NCBI GenBank assembly: GCA_025618425.1
Contig: CM046836.1
Coordinates: 14,782,135 to 14,846,134 of the forward strand
Length of the DNA: 64,000 bases
Direction of reading: 5' to 3'
Source: Heliocidaris tuberculata
Lineage: Eukaryota; Echinodermata; Echinoidea; Camarodonta; Echinometridae
The position numbers and the translations under genes are program-made. This document shows positions 50,501 to 54,937 of this stretch, in pieces. A model generated the notes under the pieces. It worked only from the letters and a program-made list of their open reading frames with translations. It was not told the DNA's origin and ran no database searches. Positions within the stretch are counted from its first letter, which is position 1, and every line of letters begins with the position of its first letter.

Positions 50501-53500
50501 AAGGAATTCTCAAAAACTGAGTTCCTAGTGATATAGAGAACTGCTCATTAGCACGTCGTTTTTGATGTGTGATCTCATAGTTGGACTACATGATTTCAAT
50601 ATCAAATACTAATTATTTCCTTATTCTTTTTCATGTTCACCTCAAATTTTCGCAAACCTTTTCCTCTAATATTCCTACCTCAACTCAGGCCTACTGTATT
50701 GTAAGGAGGCTTCATACCTCACAAGATACATGTACCACCATGTTTTTCGTTATGTCAGCATGTACTGCTGACAAAAATCACATCAGAAAATGTCAACCAA
50801 AATATATAGATTTGCTCCCATTAATGATGACTTACCAGCAAAAGACGAGACATCTTTGAGAGGTAAGCTATAAGCTAGTTCCATTCCATGGGACCGTATG
50901 ATACTAGCCTCAGGGATGTGGGTCTGGATCAGATCGGTGACCTTGTCTTGATCGCAATTGCTTTCCTTCACAAGGCTGCATATGGGTGAATTGAGTGGAG
51001 GAAAGGGTCACCACTCATTTCAAAGTAATGACTTGTAACTGTTTAGTCCACTGGTTGTATTCCTTTCATTCCAATTACATCTTCTTTTTCATCTTCTTCT
51101 ATCTTAATTATCATCCCCAACCCCCCCCCCCTTCTCTCTCTCTCTCTCTCTCTCTCTCCCTCTCTTTTGCTCTATCATCTTTCTTCATTAGCCTCTACTT
51201 CTGTCTTGTTTATTCTCCCTCCTTTTTTTCCCCTCCTCCTCCTCCTCCTCTCCTTTTTCTTCCTTCTCCTTTTTCTTTTCCTTCTTCTGTTTTTTTCTTC
51301 TTCTTCTGCTTTTACTCCTCTCATCTCACCTTTTCTACCTGTACTTCTTGCTCCTTTCGCTTTCTATTCCTTGTTTGTTTTGTACATCTTCAACCTGAAA
51401 TAAAAAAGAATGTAACGTGGGCACAAACAAGACTGTAAACAGTTTATTGGCCAAACTTACCCCAGACGGTACCCGACACCAAACTTGTTTTTCAGAAACA
51501 AGGATGATCCGTAGCATTTCAACTGCCCCTTCGAGATAATAGCTTTACGATCTGCAAAGAGATATACATGCACATTAAGGGGTGATCAATACAAGTACTT
51601 GTAGAGTAGAGTGAGTTATCATTCGTTACCAAAATACTTCCACAATAGCATATCCCTCTTTCTGTTTTTCTTTTCTTTTTGTGCATCCTTTCACCCCATT
51701 TTATTCTTTGCTCTCCAATAAGCAATACCATGTATTCTCTCCTCTATTTCTTTTACACTCTTTGCTTTGTCAATGCTTCTTTATTTCTTTTCTATCCTTA
51801 TTCCTTTTTCATCTCATGTCTCCCTTCATGCCAAAAGATCAGCTTCATCCATCATCTTCATCCATCATCCATAAAGCATGGGGTGAGTAGAGTGACCCCC
51901 TCCCCTCTCTCTCTCTCTCTCACTCTGTCCCATCTCCTCCCTTAACTATCTTATTCTCATTTCACATCCTTCCTTCTTCTACTCGACACTATCTTTTTTC
52001 TTTACTTTTATCTCACTCATACTTACTTTTATCTCACACATGTTCACTTTTATCTCACTCATCTTTAATTTTATCTCACTTATCTTTACTTTTATCTCAC
52101 TTATCTTTACTTTTATCTCACTCATCTTCACTTTTATCTCACTTATCTTTACTTTTATCTCACTTATCTTTACTTTTATCTCACTCATCTTTACTTTTAT
52201 ATCACGTATCTTTACTTTTATCTCATTCATCCTCACTTTTATCTCTCTCATCTTGACTTTTATCTCACTCATCTTGACTTTTATCTCACTCATCTTGACA
52301 TTTATCTCACTCATCTTTACTTTTATCTCATTTTTCTTTACTTTTATCTCACTCATCCTCACTTTTATCTCACTCATCTTCACTTTTATCTCACTTATCT
52401 TTACATTTAACTCACTCATCTTTACTTTTATCTCACTCATACTTACTTTTATCTCACACATGTTCACTTTTATCTCGCACATGTTCACTTTTATCTCACT
52501 CATCTTTACTTTTATCTCACTTATCTTTACTTTTATCTCACTTATCTTTACTTTTATCTCACTCATCTTCACTTTTATCTCACTTATCTTTACTTTTATC
52601 TCACTTATCTTTACTTTTCTCTCACTCATCTTTACTTTTATATAACATATCTTTACTTTTATCTCATTCATCCTCACTTTTATTCTCTCTCATCTTGACT
52701 TTTATCTCACCCATCTTGACTTTTATCTCACTCATCTTGACTTTTATCTCACTCATCTTGACTTTTATCTCACTTTTCTTTACTTTTATCTCACTCATCC
52801 TCACTTTTATCTCACAGTCATCTTCACTTTTATCTCACTTATCTTTACATTTAACTCACTCATCTTGACTTTTATCTCACTCATCTTGACTTTTATCTCA
52901 CTCATCTTGACTTTTATCTCACTCATCTTGACTTTTATCTCACTCATCTTGACTTTTATCTCACTCATCTTGACTTTTATCTCACTCATCTTGACTTTTA
53001 TCTCACTCATCTTTACTTTTATCTCACTCATCTTTACTTTTATCTCACTCATCTTTACTTTTATCGCACTTATCTTTACATTTAACTCACTCATCTTCAC
53101 TTTTAACTCACTCATCTTCACTTTTATCTCACTCATCTTCACTTTTATCTCACTTATCTTTACTTTTATCTCACTCATCTTTACTTTTACCTCACTCATT
53201 TTTACTTTTATCTCACTCATCTTCACTTTTATCTCACTAATCTTTACATTTAACTCACTCATCTTCACTTTCATCTCATTCATCTTTCCTTATTCTTTCT
53301 CTTCATCTTCCACTCTTCACTCTCTCCACTCCTTTGTTTTCCACCTCACTCTCCTTATATACCTGCTAGAATATCAGCTTCATCCATAAAGTGCGTAGTC
53401 AGAAGAGTCACACGTCCCTCTCTCTGTCTCTTAAGGAGAGACCACATCTTACGCCTGGAGTACGGATCCATTCCACTGCTGGGTTCATCCAAAAAGAGGA

Positions 53501-54275
53501 TCTACCAAAAGAACCAAACACATCTTCCTTTCACATGTGGAAAGCTATACATCATATCAGGCAAATAATCTACAGCTATACATCAGCAATTACTATTTGT
53601 TCATGTGAACAGGTCAAACCAATAATACATCTTGCAGGCGTAAAATGTAATGCTATACTGTGATTTTAGCATCGTTTTGAACAAGAATAAAAGAAAAGAT
53701 ATGTGAACGGTATAGGGTATGGCTGCCAAATCCATCCACTCCAAAGATTTACCTGGCAATGCACAGAGTGAGCACTGATAGGCAATTCCAATATTTCTCC
53801 CACATGCAAGGCTTAAACATCAAAAGAATGCTGGGAACAGAATAACTCTAGAGACTTCTGCAAATCTTATGTTTCAACTTTCCAAATATCTCTCTTCTTA
53901 ATTTCTAACACTTCAGTCAATGAACTACTAATTAAAAGACTATCCTCTGCGCTTTGTCACGATTTTTTTTCGAGTGAATTGCCCTACTGGTTTAACATAG
54001 GGTTGACAACGAAATAGTGAAAAAAAATATTGATACCTGCACTGTGCTAGAAGTCCACAACTGACAAAAAACAAAATGGCTCTAGCTATTTTTCAAACTT
54101 CACTCTACACAGCTGCATTTGAAAGTTCACAGAAACAACAAGCTAGATGGCTGACCTTAGGGTTTCCAATGATAGCGATTCCAACACAGAGCTTGCGCTT
54201 CTGACCTCCACTAAGATCCTTAGCAAAGGTTGCTCGTTGATTTTTGAGGTCGATCTGCTCAAGAGCTTCTTCCAC
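14774..54275 (-). CDS. ABCA3-like: ABC transporter subfamily A, C-terminal two-thirds (23 exons)
   Basis: This is the gene span. In transcript order the exons give NBD1 from the signature motif (LSGGQKRK), Walker B ([13 protein letters not shown]) and H-loop (TTHFMDEAD), then a regulatory tail ([20 protein letters not shown]), a linker, transmembrane domain 2 with its large extracellular loop, and NBD2 with Walker A ([10 protein letters not shown]), Q-loop ([10 protein letters not shown]), signature (LSGGTKRK), Walker B ([13 protein letters not shown]) and H-loop ([10 protein letters not shown]). It ends with the family-typical [15 protein letters not shown] and a short acidic, Ser-rich tail. 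Full-length ABCA proteins of this size class are about 1,700 residues. Roughly 1,120 are here; the first transmembrane domain and NBD1 Walker A are missing. The expected role is an ATP-driven lipid exporter in membranes. Assignment to ABCA3 rather than a sister clade is uncertain. One expected exon before TM7 was not found. Confidence 0.93.
15721..15776 (-). CDS. ABCA3-like: ABCA-like exon, [10 protein letters not shown] motif
   Basis: This is a 56-base micro-exon: (G)[18 protein letters not shown]. The Y-S-x-S-Q-x-(T/S)-L-E-Q motif immediately precedes the last exon in ABCA genes. Phase fits on both sides. Confidence 0.93.
16020..16335 (+). repeat. G-rich intronic repeat units
   Basis: Three related stretches with G-runs of 10-15 (16025, 16127 and again at 16617), separated by similar text (CATATT..GG..., CTCCTAAACT...AAAT..). 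A degraded tandem repeat of about 100-bp units in the ABCA-like intron. Confidence 0.5.
16411..16480 (+). repeat. interstitial telomere-like (TTAGGG)n
   Basis: Short run grading from GATTAA through GGATTAGGG to three perfect TTAGGG units and TTTAGG variants. Too short and too internal to be a telomere. A similar GGGTTAGGG/CCCTAACCC pair occurs at about 49330-49530. Confidence 0.7.
16699..16973 (-). CDS. ABCA3-like: ABCA-like exon, NBD2 C-terminal regulatory domain
   Basis: This is 275 bases, about 92 codons: (R)[19 protein letters not shown] and onward to [30 protein letters not shown](S/T)xQHLKxKYGxGYxL is a hallmark of ABCA NBD2, and the rest matches the paired regulatory domain that contacts NBD1's tail. 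A near-canonical acceptor lies beside 16974. Confidence 0.94.
17395..17765 (+). repeat. dispersed repeat R1, copy 2
   Basis: About 350 bases shared with 43588-43935 in the same orientation and with 1-285 inverted. It lies in the intron between two ABCA-like NBD2 exons. Terminal structure is not clear. Confidence 0.7.
17871..17987 (-). CDS. ABCA3-like: ABCA-like exon, NBD2 H-loop
   Basis: This is 117 bases: (W)[19 protein letters not shown] then [29 protein letters not shown] is the switch-histidine motif of ABCA NBD2, followed by the typical 'C-R-x-x-I-M-x-x-G-x-L'. Confidence 0.95.
18362..19722 (+). repeat. 1.36-kb (CAC/CAT/CAA)n trinucleotide array
   Basis: Nearly uninterrupted CAC, CAT, CTA and CAA triplets with higher-order blocks of about 130-200 bases repeated (for example the CATCCATCATCACC block). 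Because the period is three, all frames stay open and give long Thr/Ile-, Ser/Pro- or Val/Met-rich frames that are not genes. It lies in an ABCA-like intron, ten bases from the splice donor at 19731. Confidence 0.9.
19732..19826 (-). CDS. ABCA3-like: ABCA-like exon, NBD2 Walker B
   Basis: This is 95 bases: [20 protein letters not shown] then [11 protein letters not shown] plus TG of a Trp codon. It has Walker B Asp, catalytic Glu and D-loop. The donor GTAAGA is only about ten bases from the start of a 1.36-kb (CAC/CAT) array in the following intron. Confidence 0.95.
20404..20479 (-). CDS. ABCA3-like: ABCA-like exon, NBD2 signature motif
   Basis: This is 76 bases: (N)[17 protein letters not shown] then LSGGTKRK. 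The signature Gly-Gly is intact. Phase 2/1 joins the previous and next exons exactly. Confidence 0.95.
20783..20981. mobile_element. 199-bp MITE with TTCCCG target duplication
   Basis: Ends are CAGAGCTGCCAACTT and its inverse (ACTTGGCAGCTCTG). The 6-base TTCCCG occurs immediately outside both ends (20777-20782 and 20982-20987). The interior contains short CAGGGAG inverted repeats. CAGAG tips with a target duplication of about 6-8 bases suggest a hAT-like MITE. Confidence 0.75.
21518..22452 (+). mobile_element. 147-bp tandem-repeat element, 4-unit copy (Helentron/pearl-like)
   Basis: Same family, same ends and same hairpin (22417-22446) as 9363-9955. It has four core units (starts 21728, 21876, 22023 and 22170; spacing 148, 147, 147) and an expanded (GGAC)n microsatellite at about 22328-22370. 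It lies in the ABCA-like intron and ends about 83 bases from a splice donor. Confidence 0.78.
22536..22708 (-). CDS. ABCA3-like: ABCA-like exon, NBD2 Q-loop
   Basis: This is 173 bases: [20 protein letters not shown] then [45 protein letters not shown] contains the Q-loop glutamine that senses ATP and couples to the membrane domain. The donor (GTAAGT) lies about 83 bases from the end of a 147-bp-repeat mobile element. Confidence 0.95.
23433..23654 (-). CDS. ABCA3-like: ABCA-like exon, NBD2 Walker A
   Basis: This is 222 bases, 74 codons, phase 0. It begins [20 protein letters not shown] and reaches [20 protein letters not shown] then [14 protein letters not shown]. The P-loop is GPNEAGKTT, which satisfies GxxxxGK(T/S), but has Glu where ABCA NBD2 usually has Gly (N-G-A-G-K). 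The loop around [10 protein letters not shown] is longer than in many relatives. Confidence 0.95.
23960..24165 (-). repeat. SINE family S1, full copy
   Basis: On the minus strand the tRNA-like head has A-box TGGCTCAGTGATAGAGC and B-box GGGTTCAAAACC. The body has GCATTAATCC and AAGTCCTTCTGAGATGA, and the tail TGCTTTCTTAGCAGTCAG. The same organisation occurs at 39195-39325 and 42535-42725. Confidence 0.65.
24287..24398 (-). CDS. ABCA3-like: ABCA-like exon, acidic linker before NBD2
   Basis: This is 112 bases encoding (L)[19 protein letters not shown] then [22 protein letters not shown] proteins carry an equivalent 'D-D-V-xx-E-R-x-x-V' segment just before NBD2. It contains a TGACGTCA-like octamer by coincidence of codons. 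Confidence 0.9.
24545..25334 (+). repeat. dispersed repeat R2 (GGGCGGAGGCAT end), 5'-truncated copy with nested MITE
   Basis: Tandem-like units of about 150 bases share TGACCT(C)TATGAC, AATCAGATC.TCTTCC and CACCAAGTTTGAAGTTCATA. The right end is TGGGCGGAGGCAT. A 140-bp inverted-repeat element interrupts it at 25087-25227. A second copy is at 34152-34733. Confidence 0.75.
25087..25227. mobile_element. about 140-bp palindromic MITE nested in repeat R2
   Basis: Ends GGAGGCATTTCATCAAGTG and TTTTTATGAAACCGGGCCC are imperfect inverted repeats. The interior (GACAAATTTGCTCTCAGC) is shared with 42140-42279. The R2 text resumes on the far side (AAATGGTTCTTGAGGTATCA), so it inserted after R2. Confidence 0.75.
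26222..29047 (+). CDS. TLR: Toll-like receptor, intronless, complete
   Basis: One open frame of 941 codons. Residues 1-36 hold a signal peptide (a second Met at residue 11 is an equally good start). An LRRNT-like cysteine region (SCQLKN...[11 protein letters not shown]) lies near 48-70. More than twenty leucine-rich repeats (LxxLxLxxNxI/L) span about 75-675, with many N-glycosylation sequons. An LRRCT cap (CTCELNWF...CYNTS...GDFC) lies near 680-728 and a single transmembrane helix near 731-755. A cytoplasmic TIR domain covers about 780-930 and ends with box 3 FW ([12 protein letters not shown]). The expected role is a pattern-recognition receptor signalling through TIR adaptors. The single-exon structure and single LRRCT match the large sea-urchin TLR families. 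It lies inside a transporter intron on the opposite strand. There is no frame damage, so it is probably functional; the ligand is unknown. Confidence 0.97.
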   Translation: MTLNNFKYSSMTLCSIYVYSIIILRTGHLLSADLTEHFVRSAELYSNSCQLKNKSHGIRATCSHLGLTSIPPDLPSNTIALDVSYNQIRVLENNSFESLQQLISLSVKANLISDLEVGTFLPLTNLRTLDMTQNNLTHLQHGIFASNSLLSRLMLYHNKISSVPTDALSTLPQLRNISLLNNSIQMANFTAFSHLSKISDINLGFNAISSIEASDFKPLQNHSLKYLSLANNDLRNLPANLFSYLHIVRILDLKVNRLHDFNLGSLQGTMYIGLFSVYGCRIRNIIKLDNSSLSNASFPAIDSIEMSRNIIAYIPPYAFWGFNQTSTLKIQGNKITTLFVDSFCGLDSLIHLDLSDNRIKSLLVDMFTCNPQLKELILSRNEINRLNLQSFEGLSALRTLDLSRNALKRVDDRQQWANPALHSLDISHNRFITLHPRLFSGDLSNLQILNASFNKIGEYSTLTFDNVPSLQELYLISEQVQSLNQVFSQMKNLKKLDISQTDTYWTSIHQFNETTCTSLEELRMCHNNLQNANLFDNATQSSLFKGLVSLRQLNLRGNDLQGLDPGVFSPLTKLYSLDLSLSHIVHLKPRLFKGLTSLRNLYLGENEIIMTTASFFSGLDNLETLFFRNGKLQVLDKNLFVATPHLRHLYLSGNQISNMQRETFFPTNHTLMIDISKNRFSCTCELNWFITWLHNSDIKLTNPNQTQCYNTSLKAVVGKPILTFVPGDFCGLNIFLITGMSSLALIISFLSIMAYNKRWWLNHKLFLLKLAIIGYEEMAEDFNADHHEFHLNLMFHEAEEEWVNQVMKPVLEERMPHLQNIIYGDKDLHLGMFYINAIYDAIENSFKTVLLISNQSTGDAWCMTKLRMALEHLNETGLDKVILIFVEDIEDDHLPYLVRLFLSRNKPYMLWTDDEDGQELFWAQFEKSMRANRAINNVLPL
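29289..29294 (+). promoter_or_regulatory. possible poly(A) signal of the Toll-like receptor
   Basis: An AATAAA hexamer lies about 240 bases after the TLR stop codon on the coding strand. It is a plausible cleavage signal, but the region is AT-rich and such hexamers are common by chance. Confidence 0.3.
29691..31076. mobile_element. mariner-like non-autonomous element with TA ends
   Basis: The left end (TACACTCAGCAAAAAAAG) and the right end (inverse TACACTCAACAAAAAAGG) begin inverted repeats of about 80 bases, including TTTTCATGTAAACTGTCAAT, each bordered by TA as in Tc1/mariner insertions. A second inner inverted pair (GCACATTCATTTAA... and GAAGGTCTGAT) is present. There is no transposase ORF. 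It contains a nested TTAA element. Confidence 0.8.
29816..30559. mobile_element. piggyBac-like MITE with TTAA target duplication, nested
   Basis: TTAA at 29812-29815 and 30560-30563 brackets CCCTAAAAGGGCCGGG at the left and its inverse CCCGGCCCTTTTAGGG at the right. TTAA duplication plus CCCT tips is the hallmark of piggyBac transposition. About 744 bases, AT-rich and non-coding, inserted in the mariner-like element at 29691-31076. Confidence 0.8.
31080..31770. other. intron without recognised feature
   Basis: AT-rich sequence between two mobile elements in the long ABCA-like intron. Nothing recognisable on either strand. Confidence 0.5.
31776..33905 (+). repeat. 2.1-kb composite repeat with internal duplication and CpG-rich blocks
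   Basis: A block near 32080-32355 recurs near 33540-33815 (GAAGATATGA, ACAAAATGGCGCCTGGATGA, CGTCAC and GACCTTGAAAAAGATG shared). The left end has a hairpin (ATTCGTC/GACGAAT) and the right end a hairpin (AGGTGATCTGTCG / CGACAGAACACCT). CG-alternating blocks lie at 32087-32127, 33280-33310, 33412-33460 and 33540-33575. TGACGTCA octamers occur at three places. Probably a non-autonomous mobile element of unknown class. Confidence 0.6.
32566..32637 (-). pseudogene. degenerate tRNA-Gly(CCC)-like sequence
   Basis: On the minus strand the T arm and 3' acceptor (GGTTCGATTCCCGGTGGG) and a loop CTCCCAT with anticodon CCC resemble tRNA-Gly. The anticodon stem does not pair and the 5' acceptor strand is lost. 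A T-run of about 20 follows at the 3' end. Best read as a tRNA pseudogene or SINE remnant inside a larger repeat. Confidence 0.4.
34152..34733 (+). repeat. dispersed repeat R2, complete copy
   Basis: Starts ATGCCTCCGCCCA and ends with its exact inverse TGGGCGGAGGCAT. The interior has four diverged tandem units of about 130-150 bases. Non-coding. It ends about 36 bases before an ABCA-like exon donor (34769). Confidence 0.8.
34770..34861 (-). CDS. ABCA3-like: ABCA-like exon, TM12
   Basis: This is 92 bases: [20 protein letters not shown] then [10 protein letters not shown] plus two bases. It is the last membrane helix, followed by the basic cytoplasmic exit toward NBD2. The 10.4-kb intron that follows contains the Toll-like receptor gene on the other strand. 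Confidence 0.88.
35325..35420 (-). CDS. ABCA3-like: ABCA-like exon, loop before TM12
   Basis: This is 96 bases, 32 codons, phase 0: [20 protein letters not shown] then [12 protein letters not shown]. It is an extracellular re-entrant or loop segment between TM11 and TM12. The call rests on phase and splice borders, with moderate similarity to the family. Confidence 0.85.
35925..36062 (-). CDS. ABCA3-like: ABCA-like exon, TM11
   Basis: This is 138 bases, 46 codons, phase 0: [20 protein letters not shown] then [26 protein letters not shown]. It is strongly hydrophobic with the P-x-Y-x-x-G/F segment that ABCA proteins keep near TM11. Borders are CAG acceptor and GTATGG donor. Confidence 0.9.
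36645..36929 (-). CDS. ABCA3-like: ABCA-like exon, TM9-TM10
   Basis: This is 285 bases, 95 codons, phase 0. It begins [20 protein letters not shown] (the ABCA 'xKxxQLxSG....YWxS' motif), then the membrane stretches [13 protein letters not shown] and [17 protein letters not shown], then [17 protein letters not shown]. It forms the core of transmembrane domain 2. Confidence 0.93.
37090..37435. repeat. possible palindromic repeat
   Basis: Contains several short inverted repeats (ATTTTCT...AGAAAAT around GGCGTAGCCCC; TATAGTGCACTATA; GGTATAG..) and a TGACGTCA. Looks like a foldback relic, but the ends are not certain. Confidence 0.35.
37846..38106 (-). CDS. ABCA3-like: ABCA-like exon, loop 2 end and TM8
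   Basis: This is 261 bases, 87 codons, phase 0 at both ends. It begins [20 protein letters not shown] with the ABCA pattern FNAxxNxxAxHSxPxALxxxxxALL, continues through [12 protein letters not shown], then TM8 ([19 protein letters not shown]) and the cytoplasmic DRVKERE. The E-R-E end matches the conserved VxERExxxK of the family. Confidence 0.92.
38464..38514 (+). repeat. (TA)n microsatellite
   Basis: About 25 TA units in the ABCA-like intron. Confidence 0.9.
38763..38896 (-). CDS. ABCA3-like: ABCA-like exon, extracellular loop 2
   Basis: This is 134 bases encoding (G)[19 protein letters not shown] then [25 protein letters not shown]. One N-glycosylation sequon (N-A-T) is visible, as expected for a lumenal or extracellular loop. 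It is soluble, with no membrane segment. Confidence 0.85.
39195..39325 (+). repeat. SINE family S1, short copy
   Basis: Head with A-box TGGCTTAGTGGTATAG and B-box GGGTTCAAAACC. It then jumps directly to the tail TTGCTTTCTTAGTAGTCAG, so the middle of the body is deleted. It lies only about 20 bases from an ABCA-like exon border (39349). Confidence 0.6.
39349..39553 (-). CDS. ABCA3-like: ABCA-like exon, TM7 and start of second extracellular loop
   Basis: This is 205 bases encoding [29 protein letters not shown] and then a loop rich in Pro, Ala and Gly ending LYHDSLPSG. The first 25 residues form a membrane helix equivalent to TM7 of ABCA proteins. It passes one base to the next exon. Confidence 0.88.
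40074..41256 (+). repeat. 1.2-kb purine minisatellite, 19-bp unit
   Basis: Dozens of near-identical copies of GGAGAAGAGGGGAGGGAAA (or GGAGAGG... variants), purine-only on the plus strand. The 455-codon Lys/Glu/Gly/Arg-rich frame across it has a 19-residue period and is not a gene. It lies in the ABCA-like intron between the linker and TM7 exons. Confidence 0.95.
41260..41588 (-). repeat. inverted pyrimidine arm of the 19-bp minisatellite
   Basis: Units of TTCTCCTCTTTTCTTTCCC (19 bases) are pyrimidine-only on the plus strand, so the array switches strand at about 41257. Two short non-repeat interruptions (near 41434 and 41497) look like misassembly or sequencing slippage. Confidence 0.85.
41632..41804 (-). 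CDS. ABCA3-like: ABCA-like exon, linker toward TM7 (3' border uncertain)
   Basis: The acceptor at 41805-41806 joins in phase. The reading begins [19 protein letters not shown] and runs to [17 protein letters not shown]. The frame meets a stop about ten bases beyond, immediately beside a pyrimidine-rich array, and no strong donor is visible. The border given uses a weak GTGGCT donor. The expected next segment, a basic amphipathic helix just before TM7, is absent from the sequence on this side of the array. Confidence 0.7.
42140..42279. mobile_element. about 140-bp palindromic MITE, less-diverged copy
   Basis: GGGGGGCGTTTCATGAAAGG at the left is inverted at the right (CCTTTCATGAAACGCTCCCC). 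Subterminal GATATTTTATCCGACA / TGTCAGATAAAATATC is also inverted. The interior is the same as 25087-25227. Confidence 0.8.
42535..42725 (+). repeat. SINE family S1, diverged copy
   Basis: Head CAGTGGCTCTATAATGGATAG, B-box region AAGGTTCAAAAACTAAG, then TAGTGCCCTCTGGTAAGGCA and CAATCAAGTCC as in the body of the other copies. Confidence 0.55.
43364..43435 (-). CDS. ABCA3-like: ABCA-like exon, inter-domain linker
   Basis: This is 72 bases encoding (A)[23 protein letters not shown]. It is a Ser/Gly-rich, poorly conserved cytoplasmic linker. It is called mainly because phase (2 in, 1 out), splice borders and position all fit between the SYGVS exon and the next linker exon. Confidence 0.75.
43588..43935 (+). 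repeat. dispersed repeat R1, copy 3
   Basis: Third copy of the same family. It ends directly before the A-run where the 9-kb duplicated segment begins. Confidence 0.7.
46569..47175. mobile_element. 600-bp MITE with about 230-bp terminal inverted repeats
   Basis: AAAGGCCAAGTCCACAC at the left and its inverse GTGTGGACTTGGCCTTT at the right begin arms that match for about 230 bases (ATGCATAACATGGGCGGTAT is a clear shared mark). Non-coding. Present again at 57577-58184. Confidence 0.85.
48303..48374 (-). tRNA. tRNA-like sequence, predicted anticodon ACA
   Basis: It can be folded as a cloverleaf: acceptor GCCTCCG with CGGAGAC (one C-A mismatch), D arm GTCT/AGGC, anticodon stem TTGGC/GCCAA around loop GTACAGT, and a perfect T arm CCGGG/CCCGG with loop TTCGACT. 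The A and B boxes look intact and T-runs follow. Anticodon ACA (Cys codon UGU) is unusual in eukaryotes and the D-to-anticodon junction has an extra base. It may be a tRNA pseudogene or a tRNA-derived SINE head rather than a working tRNA. Confidence 0.45.
49737..49871 (-). CDS. ABCA3-like: ABCA-like exon, [14 protein letters not shown] motif
   Basis: This is 135 bases encoding (G)[19 protein letters not shown] then [25 protein letters not shown]. The G-(V/I)[10 protein letters not shown] motif closes the first half of ABCA transporters. A copy lies at 60757-60891. Confidence 0.93.
50836..50975 (-). CDS. ABCA3-like: ABCA-like exon, NBD1 C-terminal regulatory part
   Basis: This is 140 bases encoding (G)[19 protein letters not shown] then [28 protein letters not shown]. 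It matches the ABCA segment that follows NBD1 (D-ITxLI--HIP-A----GxEL-Y-LP---SSF). Both borders are canonical and in phase. A copy lies at 61856-61995. Confidence 0.92.
51118..51330 (+). repeat. pyrimidine-rich (CT)n tract
   Basis: C-run, (CT)n and CTCCTC/TTCTTC blocks. Repeated at about 62140-62351 with one more C, a normal allelic length difference. Confidence 0.8.
51461..51551 (-). CDS. ABCA3-like: ABCA-like exon, end of NBD1
   Basis: This is 91 bases encoding (D)[29 protein letters not shown]. The order 'DR-AI-S-G-L-C-GSSLFLK--FG-GY-L' is the conserved post-Walker region of ABCA NBD1. It has a CAG acceptor and a GTAAGT donor. A translation-identical copy lies at 62482-62572. Confidence 0.92.
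52000..53285 (+). repeat. 21-bp minisatellite, first copy
   Basis: About 60 copies of CTTTTATCTCACTCATCTTGA and close variants. The 21-base period keeps frames open on both strands (F-T-F-I-S-L-I on plus, M-S-E-I-K-V-K on minus). It lies in the intron between two ABCA-like NBD1 exons (51551 and 53363). It is broken by small frame-changing indels near 52680 and 52818. Confidence 0.93.
53363..53501 (-). CDS. ABCA3-like: ABCA-like exon, NBD1 Walker B and H-loop
   Basis: This is 139 bases encoding [20 protein letters not shown] through [16 protein letters not shown]. It holds the Walker B Asp, the catalytic Glu, the D-loop (GMDP) and the switch His (TTH). It follows the signature exon in phase and passes one base (G) into the next exon to complete an Asp codon. 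Confidence 0.93.
54156..54275 (-). CDS. ABCA3-like: ABCA-like exon, NBD1 signature motif
   Basis: This is 120 bases, phase 0 at both ends, and encodes [20 protein letters not shown] then [28 protein letters not shown] is the ABC signature that contacts ATP bound at the opposite domain. It is the most 5' exon in the correctly ordered part of the window; the preceding exon with Walker A is lost in the gap or beyond. The donor is GTCAGC, weaker than the others in the gene. Confidence 0.9.
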
Positions 54276-54437
54276 CTGCATGCAGACAGGGGACAATGCG
54301 GGGTAAAGGAAAAGAAGATAATATAAAGAGAGAAAGTAGGAGACCAAAGAAATTAATTCTAAAAAAAAACCTCACTAATGATACTACAGAAAAGAAAATA
54401 AAAAATTCAATAAAATGAATGAAATACAAGTAGGAGT

Positions 54438-54937
54438 NNNNNNNNNNNNNNNNNNNNNNNNNNNNNNNNNNNNNNNNNNNNNNNNNNNNNNNNNNNNNNN
54501 NNNNNNNNNNNNNNNNNNNNNNNNNNNNNNNNNNNNNNNNNNNNNNNNNNNNNNNNNNNNNNNNNNNNNNNNNNNNNNNNNNNNNNNNNNNNNNNNNNNN
54601 NNNNNNNNNNNNNNNNNNNNNNNNNNNNNNNNNNNNNNNNNNNNNNNNNNNNNNNNNNNNNNNNNNNNNNNNNNNNNNNNNNNNNNNNNNNNNNNNNNNN
54701 NNNNNNNNNNNNNNNNNNNNNNNNNNNNNNNNNNNNNNNNNNNNNNNNNNNNNNNNNNNNNNNNNNNNNNNNNNNNNNNNNNNNNNNNNNNNNNNNNNNN
54801 NNNNNNNNNNNNNNNNNNNNNNNNNNNNNNNNNNNNNNNNNNNNNNNNNNNNNNNNNNNNNNNNNNNNNNNNNNNNNNNNNNNNNNNNNNNNNNNNNNNN
54901 NNNNNNNNNNNNNNNNNNNNNNNNNNNNNNNNNNNNN
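54438..54937. other. assembly gap, exactly 500 N
   Basis: A run of exactly 500 N. The round number is typical of a placeholder of unknown true size. The sequence right of the gap restarts at a point equivalent to 43939. Confidence 0.99.

Larger units (their letters stand above)
43939..52979 (+). repeat. first copy of the 9-kb duplicated segment
   Basis: This segment is repeated in the same orientation at 54938-64000 with an offset drifting from 10999 to 11021 bases. Differences are small: short indels, homopolymer and dinucleotide length changes and scattered substitutions. It contains three ABCA-like exons, a long-terminal-inverted-repeat element, a tRNA-like sequence and most of a 21-bp minisatellite. 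Confidence 0.95.

Noticed and set aside
51979..53389. Open frames of 158-232 codons with MSEIKVK or FTFISLI heptads, and their second copies at 63000-63698
   Set aside because: They are the 21-bp minisatellite. The two minus-strand frames are out of register with each other and no exon borders fit the transporter phase.
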